DNA from: DATBMY01 sp036554605
GTDB taxonomy: Bacteria; Acidobacteriota; Blastocatellia; UBA7656
Length of the DNA stretch: 10,839 bases
Assembly (NCBI GenBank): GCA_036554605.1
Contig: DATBMY010000084.1
Location: forward strand, 1 to 10,839
Direction of reading: 5' to 3'
Numbering within the stretch: the first letter of the stretch is position 1; every line of letters begins with the position of its first letter. Made by a program: the position numbers and the translations under genes. The notes below the pieces were generated by a model. That model made no database searches. It had not been told where the DNA came from and saw only the letters and a list, made by a program, of their open reading frames with translations. This document shows positions 1 to 5,816 of the stretch, one piece after another.

Positions 1-558
1 TGTAGGCGGAACCAGCAGTGGTTCCGGGATGGGCAAGGCTGGCCCCGGGACAGACTTTTCCGGCTTTCTAGCGGCTCCAAGGAAAGACTTGAATTCCGGG
101 TAGGCGTCGTCCGCCGTTTTCCGCATGAGGCCGACGGCAAACTTCAGCAGATTTAAGTCAACGTCAGCGATCGGCGTTTTCATCTCCGCGAACAGGTGAT
201 CGTCCTCCGAAGTAACCAGTTCCACGGGCCGGACCCGATCTTCAAGCTCTTTCATCTTTCGATCAAGCTCCGGGCCGGGCTTTATGCGATGCACATCCGA
301 AAGAACCGCGCGCAATTTGAGGTTGTAATCCTCGATTGAAAGGATCACCGGTATCTTTTTGAGGTTCTTTCCATCCTGCTCGATCCGCCAGGACTTCTTG
401 TTCCCGTCGTGCCTTTCATTGAGGAAATAGCCGGTCTGTTTGAGCAGGATTAAAAGGTGAGTCTCGGCCGGCGAGTATAGAGGTATTTGCCCGGAGACGA
501 CCGATTGAGCGGTTAAGCAGATCAGCGCGATAGCCGAATAGAGCCTCGTGCGTCTCAT
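1..558 (-). CDS. Secreted protein of unknown function, C-terminus off the left edge
   Basis: The minus strand reads open from an ATG at 558 to the window edge, giving 186 codons without a stop. The start is set by AAAGGAG at 566-572, seven bases upstream. Residues 1-23 form a Sec signal peptide: basic MRRTR, hydrophobic core up to about residue 21, likely cleavage near Ser-Gly/Gln-24. The mature part is mostly helical and charged (roughly 30-165), with a short stretch at 43-72 rich in Lys, Asn, Asp and Gly, and then a proline-rich tail from about 171 that is still running at the edge. I recognise no family. The gene starts 25 bp after the glycosyltransferase stop on the same strand, so the two are very likely cotranscribed from the promoter at 1425-1453. 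A lipoprotein is excluded because no lipobox Cys is present. Its function is unknown. Confidence 0.75.
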   Translation of the reverse strand, partial: MRRTRLYSAIALICLTAQSVVSGQIPLYSPAETHLLILLKQTGYFLNERHDGNKKSWRIEQDGKNLKKIPVILSIEDYNLKLRAVLSDVHRIKPGPELDRKMKELEDRVRPVELVTSEDDHLFAEMKTPIADVDLNLLKFAVGLMRKTADDAYPEFKSFLGAARKPEKSVPGPALPIPEPLLVPPT

Positions 559-583
559 ACCGGTACTCCTTTCATACTTCAAT

Positions 584-1381
584 TCATCGCGTGTTGCTTG
601 CTTTCTTGGCCGCGCCTTTGACCCCCAGGCCATGCGGCATATGGTCGTAGCGGCCCGACAGGTCGTTCATCCTTATGCGAACAAGGTCGGCGAACATCTT
701 TAAAGAGTCGCTGAAGAAGCTGATCTTGCTGCCTTCGCTGTCGTTCCAGACCACTGGTACTTCGAGAAGTCTTAGACCCTGCTTCTTCGCTATGTAGAGT
801 ATCTCCGGGTCGAACCCGAAGCGGTCAATGCTTTGGAGGTTGAAGACCGGCAGCGCCTGCTCGCGTTTGAATGCTTTAAAACCGCACTGTGTATCCTTGA
901 ATTTCAGCCCGGTGATCGCTTTCATCAGCAGGTTGAATATGCGACCTCCAAAGTCCCTCAGCACGGGCTGGCGTTTTCCTATGAGCTTTCGGTTTAGCGC
1001 CCGCGAGCCGAATGCCACTTCGGCGCGCCGCTCGGCTATGGGGGCTATGAGCTTCGGCGCCTCGGTGATCGGCGACGACAAATCCGCGTCGGTAAAAAGG
1101 ACTATCTCGCCGCGAGACTCCGTAAGCCCGCGCTTGACGCTATAACCTTTGCCGCGGTTCGGATCGTTCTTCAAAACGCGCAACTGGTGACCGGCCGCGC
1201 TGAAGCTTTTGACGCGGTCTTCGACCCTGCGCGAGGTCTGGTCGTTTGAGCCATCATCGATTACGATCACTTCCGCCACATAATCGGCCGAAGATAAAAA
1301 AGCGAGGATCTCGTCGAGGCTTCGCCCGATGCGTCCCTCTTCATTGTACGCAGGAATGACTATCGATAGGGAAAAAGTCAT
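584..1381 (-). CDS. Family 2 glycosyltransferase, ALG5/DPM1-like (polyprenyl-phosphate sugar transferase)
   Basis: A GT-A fold glycosyltransferase of 265 residues, most like dolichyl-phosphate beta-glucosyltransferases. These transfer a sugar from a nucleotide donor to a polyprenyl phosphate at the inner membrane face. Visible motifs: IVIPAYNEE at 7-15, the donor-binding IDDGS at 41-45, GKGYSVKRG at 77-85, the metal-binding TDADLS at 97-102, FGSRA at 124-128, DTQCGFKAF at 163-171 and FGFDPEIL at 188-195. The last two are typical of the ALG5/DPM group. There is no C-terminal membrane segment, so the enzyme is probably soluble or peripheral. The reading frame extends upstream to 1513, but I prefer the ATG at 1381. 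The conserved fold begins right there, the extra 44 residues look non-coding, and a promoter lies inside them. The Shine-Dalgarno is weak (GGTGA). The exact sugar and acceptor cannot be told from sequence; related bacterial enzymes act in glycolipid or surface polymer synthesis. Confidence 0.9.
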   Translation of the reverse strand: MTFSLSIVIPAYNEEGRIGRSLDEILAFLSSADYVAEVIVIDDGSNDQTSRRVEDRVKSFSAAGHQLRVLKNDPNRGKGYSVKRGLTESRGEIVLFTDADLSSPITEAPKLIAPIAERRAEVAFGSRALNRKLIGKRQPVLRDFGGRIFNLLMKAITGLKFKDTQCGFKAFKREQALPVFNLQSIDRFGFDPEILYIAKKQGLRLLEVPVVWNDSEGSKISFFSDSLKMFADLVRIRMNDLSGRYDHMPHGLGVKGAAKKASNTR

Positions 1382-1424
1382 AATCACCAAAACCGCTACT
1401 GGTAAAGTAAGAGCCTTGTTCGTC

Positions 1425-1453
1425 AATATAGCATACGAACTCGCTATTGTCCG
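1425..1453 (-). promoter_or_regulatory. Extended -10 promoter for the glycosyltransferase operon
   Basis: Read on the minus strand: CGGACA (1448-1453), 17 bases, then TATATT (1425-1430), preceded directly by TGC, which makes an extended -10. Five of six -10 bases and four of six -35 bases match the sigma-70 consensus. Transcription would start near 1418, giving a leader of about 37 bases to the ATG at 1381. Confidence 0.6.
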
Positions 1454-1542
1454 TATGGGGGACGCGCTTGTCCAGCCAATAGCGGCAAAATATCGTCGAA
1501 GCTTGACCTGCACACGACTTTACGTATGAGAGTCATTATGAA

Positions 1543-1571
1543 TTGACCCGGCCCTCGTTTGTAGTTAGAAT
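1543..1571 (+). promoter_or_regulatory. Sigma-70-type promoter for the first VWA gene
   Basis: TTGACC (1543-1548), 17 bases, TAGAAT (1566-1571). Each hexamer matches five of six consensus bases with ideal spacing. Transcription would begin near 1578, leaving a leader of about 150 bases before the ATG at 1732. Confidence 0.65.
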
Positions 1572-1638
1572 GGACGCGGTGGGCGATCAGGGGGGCGGGT
1601 AGCATAGCAGCACTGAAATGGTCGCTCAGATCATTTCG

Positions 1639-1653
1639 TTTCTGGTCCAGAAA
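1639..1653. promoter_or_regulatory. 15-bp palindrome, possible operator
   Basis: TTTCTGGTCCAGAAA is a perfect inverted repeat with 7-base arms around one central T. It lies about 60 bases downstream of the predicted VWA transcription start, so a dimeric repressor bound there could block elongation. As RNA it could also fold as a short hairpin. No cognate regulator gene is in the window. Confidence 0.35.
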
Positions 1654-1686
1654 TCAAAAACCAAGGGCGGCAGCTCATGACGCCCG

Positions 1687-1725
1687 TTGCCTCGTGAGAA
1701 CAGACTTGATCTTCTTTTGAGGCAA
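1687..1725 (+). promoter_or_regulatory. Leader hairpin covering the ribosome binding site of the first VWA gene
   Basis: TTGCCTC (1687-1693) is exactly complementary to GAGGCAA (1719-1725), with a 25-base loop. The 3' arm contains GAGG (1719-1722), the Shine-Dalgarno for the ATG at 1732. If folded, the hairpin would hide it. Seven pairs with a long loop give modest stability, so an effect on translation is inference. Confidence 0.35.
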
Positions 1726-1731
1726 TCCAAT

Positions 1732-2814
1732 ATGCCGAGGGCAAACCGTATGAGAGGAAGAATAGCGTGTCTTTTCGTTATCTCGCTCCTGGTTTTGTCT
1801 TTCACGCCGATTACGATGGTCAATGCCTGGCAGGAGCCCAGACCGGCATCGCATTCTCCTAATACCGAACCGGCCAAACCAAGCGATACCGCCTCAAACG
1901 CCAAGCCTGAAAGCATCGACAAGACAACCCAGGTAAAGCCAGCCGATCAAAAAATCTCGCCGCTCGCGAAGCCCGACGATAAGGTCCAGCTCGAGACAGC
2001 CATAGTCAACGTGACTATTAGCGTCACCGATAATTATGGCCGCTTCGTCACCGGCCTGACCAAAGAACACTTCGAGGTCTTTGATAACAAGGTCAAACAG
2101 ACTATTGCCCACTTCTCGGACGATGACGCGCCTGTCTCGCTCGGCATCGTCTATGACGTTTCGGGCTCGATGAAGGAACGCCTCACACGCTCTATACGCG
2201 CGCTCAGGCGGTTCATAGAGACCTCGCACGATGATGACGATTTCTTTCTTATAGGATTCAACGACCGCGCGAAGCTCGTACAGGATTTCACCACCTCGGG
2301 CGATCAGGTCGTGAGCCATCTGATGTTCGTCCAGCCAAAGGGCTCGACCGCGCTTTATGACGCGTCCTATCTCGCGGTCGAAAAGGTCCAGCAGGGACGA
2401 CATAAGAAAAAAGCGCTCCTTATAATCTCCGACGGCCAGGACAACAATAGCCGCTACACCTATAAGGAATTGAGGAACCGCGTAAAGGAAGCCGACGTTC
2501 AGGTCTATGCCATAGGCATCACGGACCCGGCGACCGACACCCTCGCGGGATTCGGCCGCGGCGTGCTTGAAGAGATCACCCGCATGACGGGCGGGCGCGC
2601 TTTCTTTCCCAACGCTTATAACGAGCCGGAACTAGTAGAAATATGCACGCGAATAGCGCTTGAGCTGCGCCACCAGTACTCGATAGGGTTTTATCCAACA
2701 GATCGAACGAGCGAGGCAAAGTGGCATAAGCTTCAGGTCAAGGTAAACCCGCCGCGCGGGCTTGGCCGGCTTTCGCTCAATTACAGAGAAGGCTATCAGT
2801 CCTTCAATAAGTAG
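1732..2814 (+). CDS. Secreted VWFA-related Acidobacterial-domain protein (first of tandem pair)
   Basis: An exported von Willebrand factor A protein of 360 residues. VWA domains bind ligands through a metal ion held at the MIDAS site. The MIDAS is complete: DVSGS at 142-146, a Thr near 206 (GSTALYDA) and ISDG ending at 235. Layout: signal peptide (about 1-31, AxA-like cleavage after VNA), a Pro/Lys-rich linker (32-84), a beta-rich segment (about 85-132, with the TIGR03436-type LTKEHFEVFDNKVKQ), the VWA domain (about 133-315) and a C-terminal beta segment with HQYSIGFYPT and NYREGY. I chose the ATG at 1732 because GAGG sits nine bases before it; a TTG at 1687 would add 15 residues ahead of the signal peptide. 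An ATG at 1750 is also possible. It is a paralogue of the next gene, as seen from parallel motifs throughout. The ligand is unknown. Confidence 0.88.
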   Translation: MPRANRMRGRIACLFVISLLVLSFTPITMVNAWQEPRPASHSPNTEPAKPSDTASNAKPESIDKTTQVKPADQKISPLAKPDDKVQLETAIVNVTISVTDNYGRFVTGLTKEHFEVFDNKVKQTIAHFSDDDAPVSLGIVYDVSGSMKERLTRSIRALRRFIETSHDDDDFFLIGFNDRAKLVQDFTTSGDQVVSHLMFVQPKGSTALYDASYLAVEKVQQGRHKKKALLIISDGQDNNSRYTYKELRNRVKEADVQVYAIGITDPATDTLAGFGRGVLEEITRMTGGRAFFPNAYNEPELVEICTRIALELRHQYSIGFYPTDRTSEAKWHKLQVKVNPPRGLGRLSLNYREGYQSFNK

Positions 2815-2825
2815 GTACATAAGCA

Positions 2826-2852
2826 CGGCGGCGGGCATAAGTCTCGCCGCCG
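2826..2852 (+). terminator. Possible terminator after the first VWA gene
   Basis: Arms 2826-2835 and 2843-2852 pair over 10 bases (one G-U) around a 7-base loop, 11 bases after the VWA stop codon. The following CCTTCCATTT is only mildly T-rich, so termination may be partial and leave read-through into the second VWA gene. Confidence 0.5.
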
Positions 2853-2935
2853 CCTTCCATTTGAGGCGCAAGCCTCCTCTCCGCTTACGTTCTTTCGGCA
2901 ACGGGTTATGCGCGAGGCGCATCCCAATAGCTGGG

Positions 2936-2955
2936 AGTCGGGTCTCCTGACTTTT
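2936..2955 (+). terminator. Second terminator-like hairpin in the VWA spacer
   Basis: AGTCGGG (2936-2942) pairs with CCTGACT (2946-2952), including one G-U pair, around a 3-base loop. It is followed by TTT and then AAT. The shape is that of a small intrinsic terminator ending 42 bases before the second VWA gene, and it may separate the two transcripts. Confidence 0.4.
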
Positions 2956-2960
2956 AATCT

Positions 2961-2990
2961 ATGGCATCTCGGATGACGGCGGAGTAGAAT
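2961..2990 (+). promoter_or_regulatory. Candidate promoter giving a leaderless second VWA mRNA
   Basis: ATGGCA (2961-2966), 18 bases, TAGAAT (2985-2990). The -10 is identical to the one of the first VWA gene, while the -35 is weaker (four of six). The -10 ends 7 bases before the ATG at 2998, so transcription would start at about the A of the start codon. Confidence 0.35.
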
Positions 2991-2997
2991 TTTCATT

Positions 2998-4032
2998 ATG
3001 AGATTTCGAGTTTTTAGAACCTTGATAGTAATGGTCATGGCCGCGGGTCTTCTGGCCGGCGGTATCGTTGCGAGCGCGGATCAGGAACAGCGAACCAGGC
3101 CCGAGCTTCAAAAGCCCCCCGCGCCCCAGCCGCAACAGCCTCGACAGGATAAGCGCGGCGAAGAAGAAGACGTGCTACGACTGGAAACCGACCTCGTGAT
3201 GCTGGATGTGACGGTAGTCGACCCGTCGAACCGCCCGGTGATGGATCTTAAGAAAGAAGAATTCACCGTGCTTGAAGACAAGGTCCAGCAAGAAATAAGC
3301 ATCTTCAGCCGCGACCAGGTGCCCGTCTCTATCGTGCTCGCAATCGACACCTCTGGCTCTATGCGCGCCAAGCTCGACACGGTCATCAAGGCATCCGTAA
3401 ACCTCGTAAAAGAGAGCCGGCCCTCGGACGAGATCGCGGTCATAGAGTTTAAAGACCAGCCGGAACTGCTCGAAGAGTTTACAACCGACATAAACGATGT
3501 CGTCGACACGCTGCAAAGCTTCGTCGCTTCGCGACAGACCGCCATGCTCGACGCGCTCTACCTTGGCGCGGATTACGCCAGCAAAGAAGGCAGGAACCGC
3601 CGCAAAGCCATCGTTATAGTCACCGACGGGTTGGACAAGGACAGCTATTACAAGTTTGACGAAGTCGTCGACCACCTGCGAGAGGCCGACGTGCAGGTCT
3701 ATCTCGTCGGATTTACCAACGACCTTGAAAAAGGCGGCAGCATCTTTAAGAAGAGCGAGAAGGAGAAGGCCGAAGCGCTGCTTAATAAGCTGGCCGACGA
3801 GACCGGAGGCAAGGCATTCTTCCCGCGCGAGCTGTCGGAGGTTCACCAGATCGCTCAGCAGATTTCAAACGACCTGCGCACGCAGTATTCCATCGGCTAC
3901 TACCCGTCGAATACGAAAAAGGACGGCACCTTCCGTAGCGTCAGAGTTCAGGTCAATTCGGGCAGCCGCAAGCTGATTGCCCGCACCCGGACCGGGTACG
4001 TAGCTTCACCGCAGGGCGCCGTGAGCAAGTAA
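2998..4032 (+). CDS. Secreted VWFA-related Acidobacterial-domain protein (second of tandem pair)
   Basis: A 344-residue exported VWA protein, paralogous to the preceding gene. Layout: signal peptide 1-27 (hydrophobic core about 9-25, cleavage after ASA), a Pro/Gln-rich linker (about 38-52), a beta segment at 59-105 (LETDLVMLDVTVVD; LKKEEFTVLEDKVQQ), the VWA domain (about 108-290) and a C-terminal beta segment (TQYSIGYYPS at 295-304, TRTGY at 330-334). The metal-ion site is complete: DTSGS 117-121, Thr-181 and TDG 209-211. Its acidic and basic run KKSEKEKAEA (251-260) has no counterpart in the first copy. The ATG at 2998 is the only sensible start. GGAG lies 13 bases upstream, which is rather far, and a -10-like TAGAAT sits in between. 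A strong terminator follows the gene. A role in surface adhesion or complex assembly is plausible for VWA proteins, but no ligand can be named. Confidence 0.9.
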   Translation: MRFRVFRTLIVMVMAAGLLAGGIVASADQEQRTRPELQKPPAPQPQQPRQDKRGEEEDVLRLETDLVMLDVTVVDPSNRPVMDLKKEEFTVLEDKVQQEISIFSRDQVPVSIVLAIDTSGSMRAKLDTVIKASVNLVKESRPSDEIAVIEFKDQPELLEEFTTDINDVVDTLQSFVASRQTAMLDALYLGADYASKEGRNRRKAIVIVTDGLDKDSYYKFDEVVDHLREADVQVYLVGFTNDLEKGGSIFKKSEKEKAEALLNKLADETGGKAFFPRELSEVHQIAQQISNDLRTQYSIGYYPSNTKKDGTFRSVRVQVNSGSRKLIARTRTGYVASPQGAVSK

Positions 4033-4065
4033 GCGCGAGACTGCAATGTTATTTGCCGCGCCGTG

Positions 4066-4100
4066 GGCCGCCCGATCTCTCGGGCGGCCTTTCATTTTTT
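4066..4100 (+). terminator. Strong rho-independent terminator after the VWA pair
   Basis: GGCCGCCCGA (4066-4075) and TCGGGCGGCC (4080-4089) form a perfect 10-bp GC-rich stem with a TCTC loop, followed by TTTCATTTTTT. It lies 33 bases past the stop codon of the second VWA gene. Confidence 0.9.
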
Positions 4101-4119
4101 GCGCATTAAACCGATATTC

Positions 4120-4148
4120 TTGCTCTTAGACTTTTCATCTCCTATCAT
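4120..4148 (+). promoter_or_regulatory. Candidate promoter for the CNNM/HlyC gene (leaderless)
   Basis: TTGCTC (4120-4125), 17 bases, TATCAT (4143-4148). The -10 matches five of six bases and the -35 three. It ends only nine bases before the ATG at 4158, and no purine-rich Shine-Dalgarno exists there (the upstream bases are pyrimidine-rich). A leaderless transcript is the simplest reading. Confidence 0.4.
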
Positions 4149-4157
4149 TAATCTTCT

Positions 4158-5477
4158 ATGGCGGTCCTCAATATCCTTATTGTCATCGCGCTTGTTTTAG
4201 CGAATGGGTTTTTCGTCGCCTCGGAATTCGCTCTGGTCGGCGTTCGCAAGTCCCGCATCGAGACGCTTGTGGCTAGCGGTAATCGCAGGGCGAAGCGCTT
4301 GCTCGGACAGGTCAACAACCTGAATGCTTATATATCGGCCACCCAGCTCGGAATCACTTTAGCCTCGCTCGGGCTTGGCTGGATCGGCGAGCCGGCAATC
4401 GCGCGCCTGCTTGAAGGGCCGCTCCAGGGCAGGGTATCAGAGACCGTTTTGCACACCATCTCTTTCGCCGTCGCCTTCAGCATAATCACCTTTCTTCACA
4501 TAGTCCTGGGCGAGCTTGCTCCCAAGACGCTCGCGCTCGAGAGGGCCGAAAAGACCGCGCTGGCCATTGCCTTGCCCATGGAGATTTTTTACAGGGTATT
4601 CTATTGGCCCATACGCGTGCTCGATTGGGCGGGCACTCGAACGGTCAGGATATTCGGGCTGCATCCTTCCGGAGAGCACGGTTCCATATATACTGAGGAA
4701 GAGCTGCGCCATCTCATCGACGCATCGCATAAGAGCGGCCACCTCGAAGAAGCGCAGCAAAAACTGATCAACAGCGTATTCGAGTTTTCCGATGCCGAGG
4801 TCCGCGAAGCCATGGTGCCGCGCACAATCGTTCACGCGCTGCCGGTGACCGCGAGCCTCGAAGAGGTCAAGCAGGCATTCAAGGAGCTGGGATATTCGCG
4901 CCTGCCCGTCTACCGCGAGCATCTGGATAACATCGTCGGCGTTCTGCACCGTAGAGACCTGGAACCGTTTCTCGAATCGCCGCAGACCAGCGAATTCATT
5001 CTGGAGAAGATACTGCGCCCTCCTCTTTTTGTATCGGCTACGGCCCGGCTGGGCGCCGCGCTCAAGCTCATGCAGTCGAGCCGTACTCATCTTGCTTTCG
5101 TCATGGATGAATACGGCGGCATTGAGGGGATCGTCACCCTCGAAGACTTGCTGGAAGAGATCGTTGGCGAGATCGACGATGAATACGACGAGGAAGTCCG
5201 CACGCAGATCGTAGAGCGAGACGGCGCCTACTTTCTCGACGGCATGCTGGCGGTTCGCGATGCCAACCGCCACCTGAAAATCAACATTCCCGAGGACGAT
5301 GCCTATACAACGGTTGCGGGGTTTATGCTCGCGCGGGCGGGCCGGTTGTTGCGCGTCGGCGACGTTGTCGAATTTGAGGGCGCGCAGTTCACGGTTGAGC
5401 GGATGGATCGACGCAGGATACAAAAGATTCGTTACGTGCCCGCCAAACAGGAGAGCCCTGCCCTGACCCAGCCCTGA
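4158..5477 (+). CDS. CNNM/CorC/HlyC family membrane protein (DUF21, CBS pair, CorC_HlyC domains)
   Basis: A 439-residue inner-membrane protein of the family often labelled 'hemolysin C', now linked mainly to Mg2+ (and Co2+) export; haemolysis itself is not implied. The N-terminal CNNM/DUF21 transmembrane domain has hydrophobic segments at about 4-27, 58-77, 99-118 and 132-157, with the family motif GELAPKTLALE at 118-128. An acidic helical linker follows (178-215). The CBS pair is at about 216-342 (MVPR at 219-222; DEYGGIEGIVTLEDLLEEIV at 317-336). Such domains bind Mg-ATP or related nucleotides and sense supply. The CorC_HlyC transporter-associated domain is at about 349-428. Length and domain order are normal for the family. 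The ATG lacks a Shine-Dalgarno and sits just after a -10-like element. It converges on the corA pair with only 36 bp between, so opposing Mg2+ efflux and uptake genes are neighbours. Confidence 0.92.
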   Translation: MAVLNILIVIALVLANGFFVASEFALVGVRKSRIETLVASGNRRAKRLLGQVNNLNAYISATQLGITLASLGLGWIGEPAIARLLEGPLQGRVSETVLHTISFAVAFSIITFLHIVLGELAPKTLALERAEKTALAIALPMEIFYRVFYWPIRVLDWAGTRTVRIFGLHPSGEHGSIYTEEELRHLIDASHKSGHLEEAQQKLINSVFEFSDAEVREAMVPRTIVHALPVTASLEEVKQAFKELGYSRLPVYREHLDNIVGVLHRRDLEPFLESPQTSEFILEKILRPPLFVSATARLGAALKLMQSSRTHLAFVMDEYGGIEGIVTLEDLLEEIVGEIDDEYDEEVRTQIVERDGAYFLDGMLAVRDANRHLKINIPEDDAYTTVAGFMLARAGRLLRVGDVVEFEGAQFTVERMDRRRIQKIRYVPAKQESPALTQP

Positions 5478-5513
5478 TCCCGCTTTTTACAGCCCATCTC
5501 TTAAGAATTCGCG

Positions 5514-5816
5514 CTACGGCTTTACCGGCATCCGCGCGACAAAGTATGCGATTATGCTTATGAAGATGATCGAAAGTACCACGATCACCGTCACGACTTT
5601 AGGGAAACCGCCCGCCGTAGAGGAGCCGCTCATGTCTTCCATGGCCAAAGGCATCTTCAGCTCGCCCGTTGCCAGGCGCAGGATGCCCGCGCCGTTACTC
5701 GCTTCGTCGGCCACGGCATCGTAATCGCGCGGGGTGTAGATAGCCGTCGTTTCGGGATTCTCTTTGTGAGCCCGCAGTCTCCACCGGTGGATCGTATGTT
5801 TCTTCTTCAAAGCCAC
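5514..5816 (-). CDS. Small tail-anchored membrane protein overlapping corA
   Basis: A 100-residue protein I do not recognise. The start is a GTG at 5816, five bases after a perfect AGGAGG (5822-5827). It overlaps the 3' end of corA by 10 bp in another frame, so translation is probably coupled. A TTG two codons later is a weaker alternative. Earlier codons in this frame lie inside corA and are not used. Residues 1-20 are strongly basic (MALKKKHTIH RWRLRAHK). Residues 24-68 are a polar middle with YTPRDYDAVADEA and GAGILRLATGELKMPLAMED, probably folded and exposed to the cytoplasm. A single membrane helix spans about 73-94 (VVTVIVVLSIIFISIIAYFV), and six residues follow it. By the positive-inside rule the N-terminus is cytoplasmic. 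Tight linkage suggests a partner or regulator of CorA, but that is inference; a general membrane protein that merely shares the transcript is the alternative. Confidence 0.75.
   Translation of the reverse strand: MALKKKHTIHRWRLRAHKENPETTAIYTPRDYDAVADEASNGAGILRLATGELKMPLAMEDMSGSSTAGGFPKVVTVIVVLSIIFISIIAYFVARMPVKP

Larger units (their letters stand above)
1382..1731. other. Divergent intergenic control region without a gene
   Basis: This 350-bp stretch separates the minus-strand glycosyltransferase from the plus-strand VWA gene. Reading frames across it (for example the 44 codons upstream of 1381 and the 15 codons upstream of 1732) show no conserved protein features. It holds one promoter in each direction, a 15-bp palindrome at 1639-1653 and an inverted repeat at 1687-1725 next to the VWA start, all listed separately. 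Confidence 0.6.
2815..2997 (+). other. Hairpin-rich spacer between the VWA genes
   Basis: No gene is visible in these 183 bases. Instead there are five short inverted repeats: 2826-2852 (10 pairs, terminator-like), 2863-2876 (GAGGC-GCAA-GCCTC, a GNRA tetraloop), 2908-2922 (ATGCGC-GAG-GCGCAT), 2923-2935 (CCCA/TGGG) and 2936-2952 (7 pairs including one G-U, then four Ts). The last three lie end to end. The stretch could be two terminators, a structured leader for the second VWA gene or a dispersed repeat. Confidence 0.45.

Noticed and set aside
7..26. Perfect 8-bp inverted repeat with GCAG loop near the left edge.
   Set aside because: It lies inside the coding sequence, where it encodes part of a proline-rich tail, and has no T-run on either side. 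Probably chance in repetitive Pro/Leu/Val codons.
2936..2955. On the minus strand AGTCAGGAGACCCGAC resembles the 3' box of a cobalamin riboswitch.
   Set aside because: The other conserved parts (notably GCCACTG and the core upstream) are absent, the upstream side is the coding start of the second VWA gene, and no minus-strand gene begins within more than 1 kb downstream.
3175..3846. Long minus-strand open frame (223 codons) inside the second VWA gene.
   Set aside because: It is antisense to a gene with clear domain motifs, has no family features, and comes from GC-biased third positions of the real gene. The same holds for the long antisense frame at 4437-5423 and for 1894-2403.
4158..5477. 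Possible haemolysin or toxin, from the usual name of the family.
   Set aside because: The DUF21-CBS-CorC_HlyC architecture is that of CNNM/CorC cation proteins; haemolysin is a historical label.
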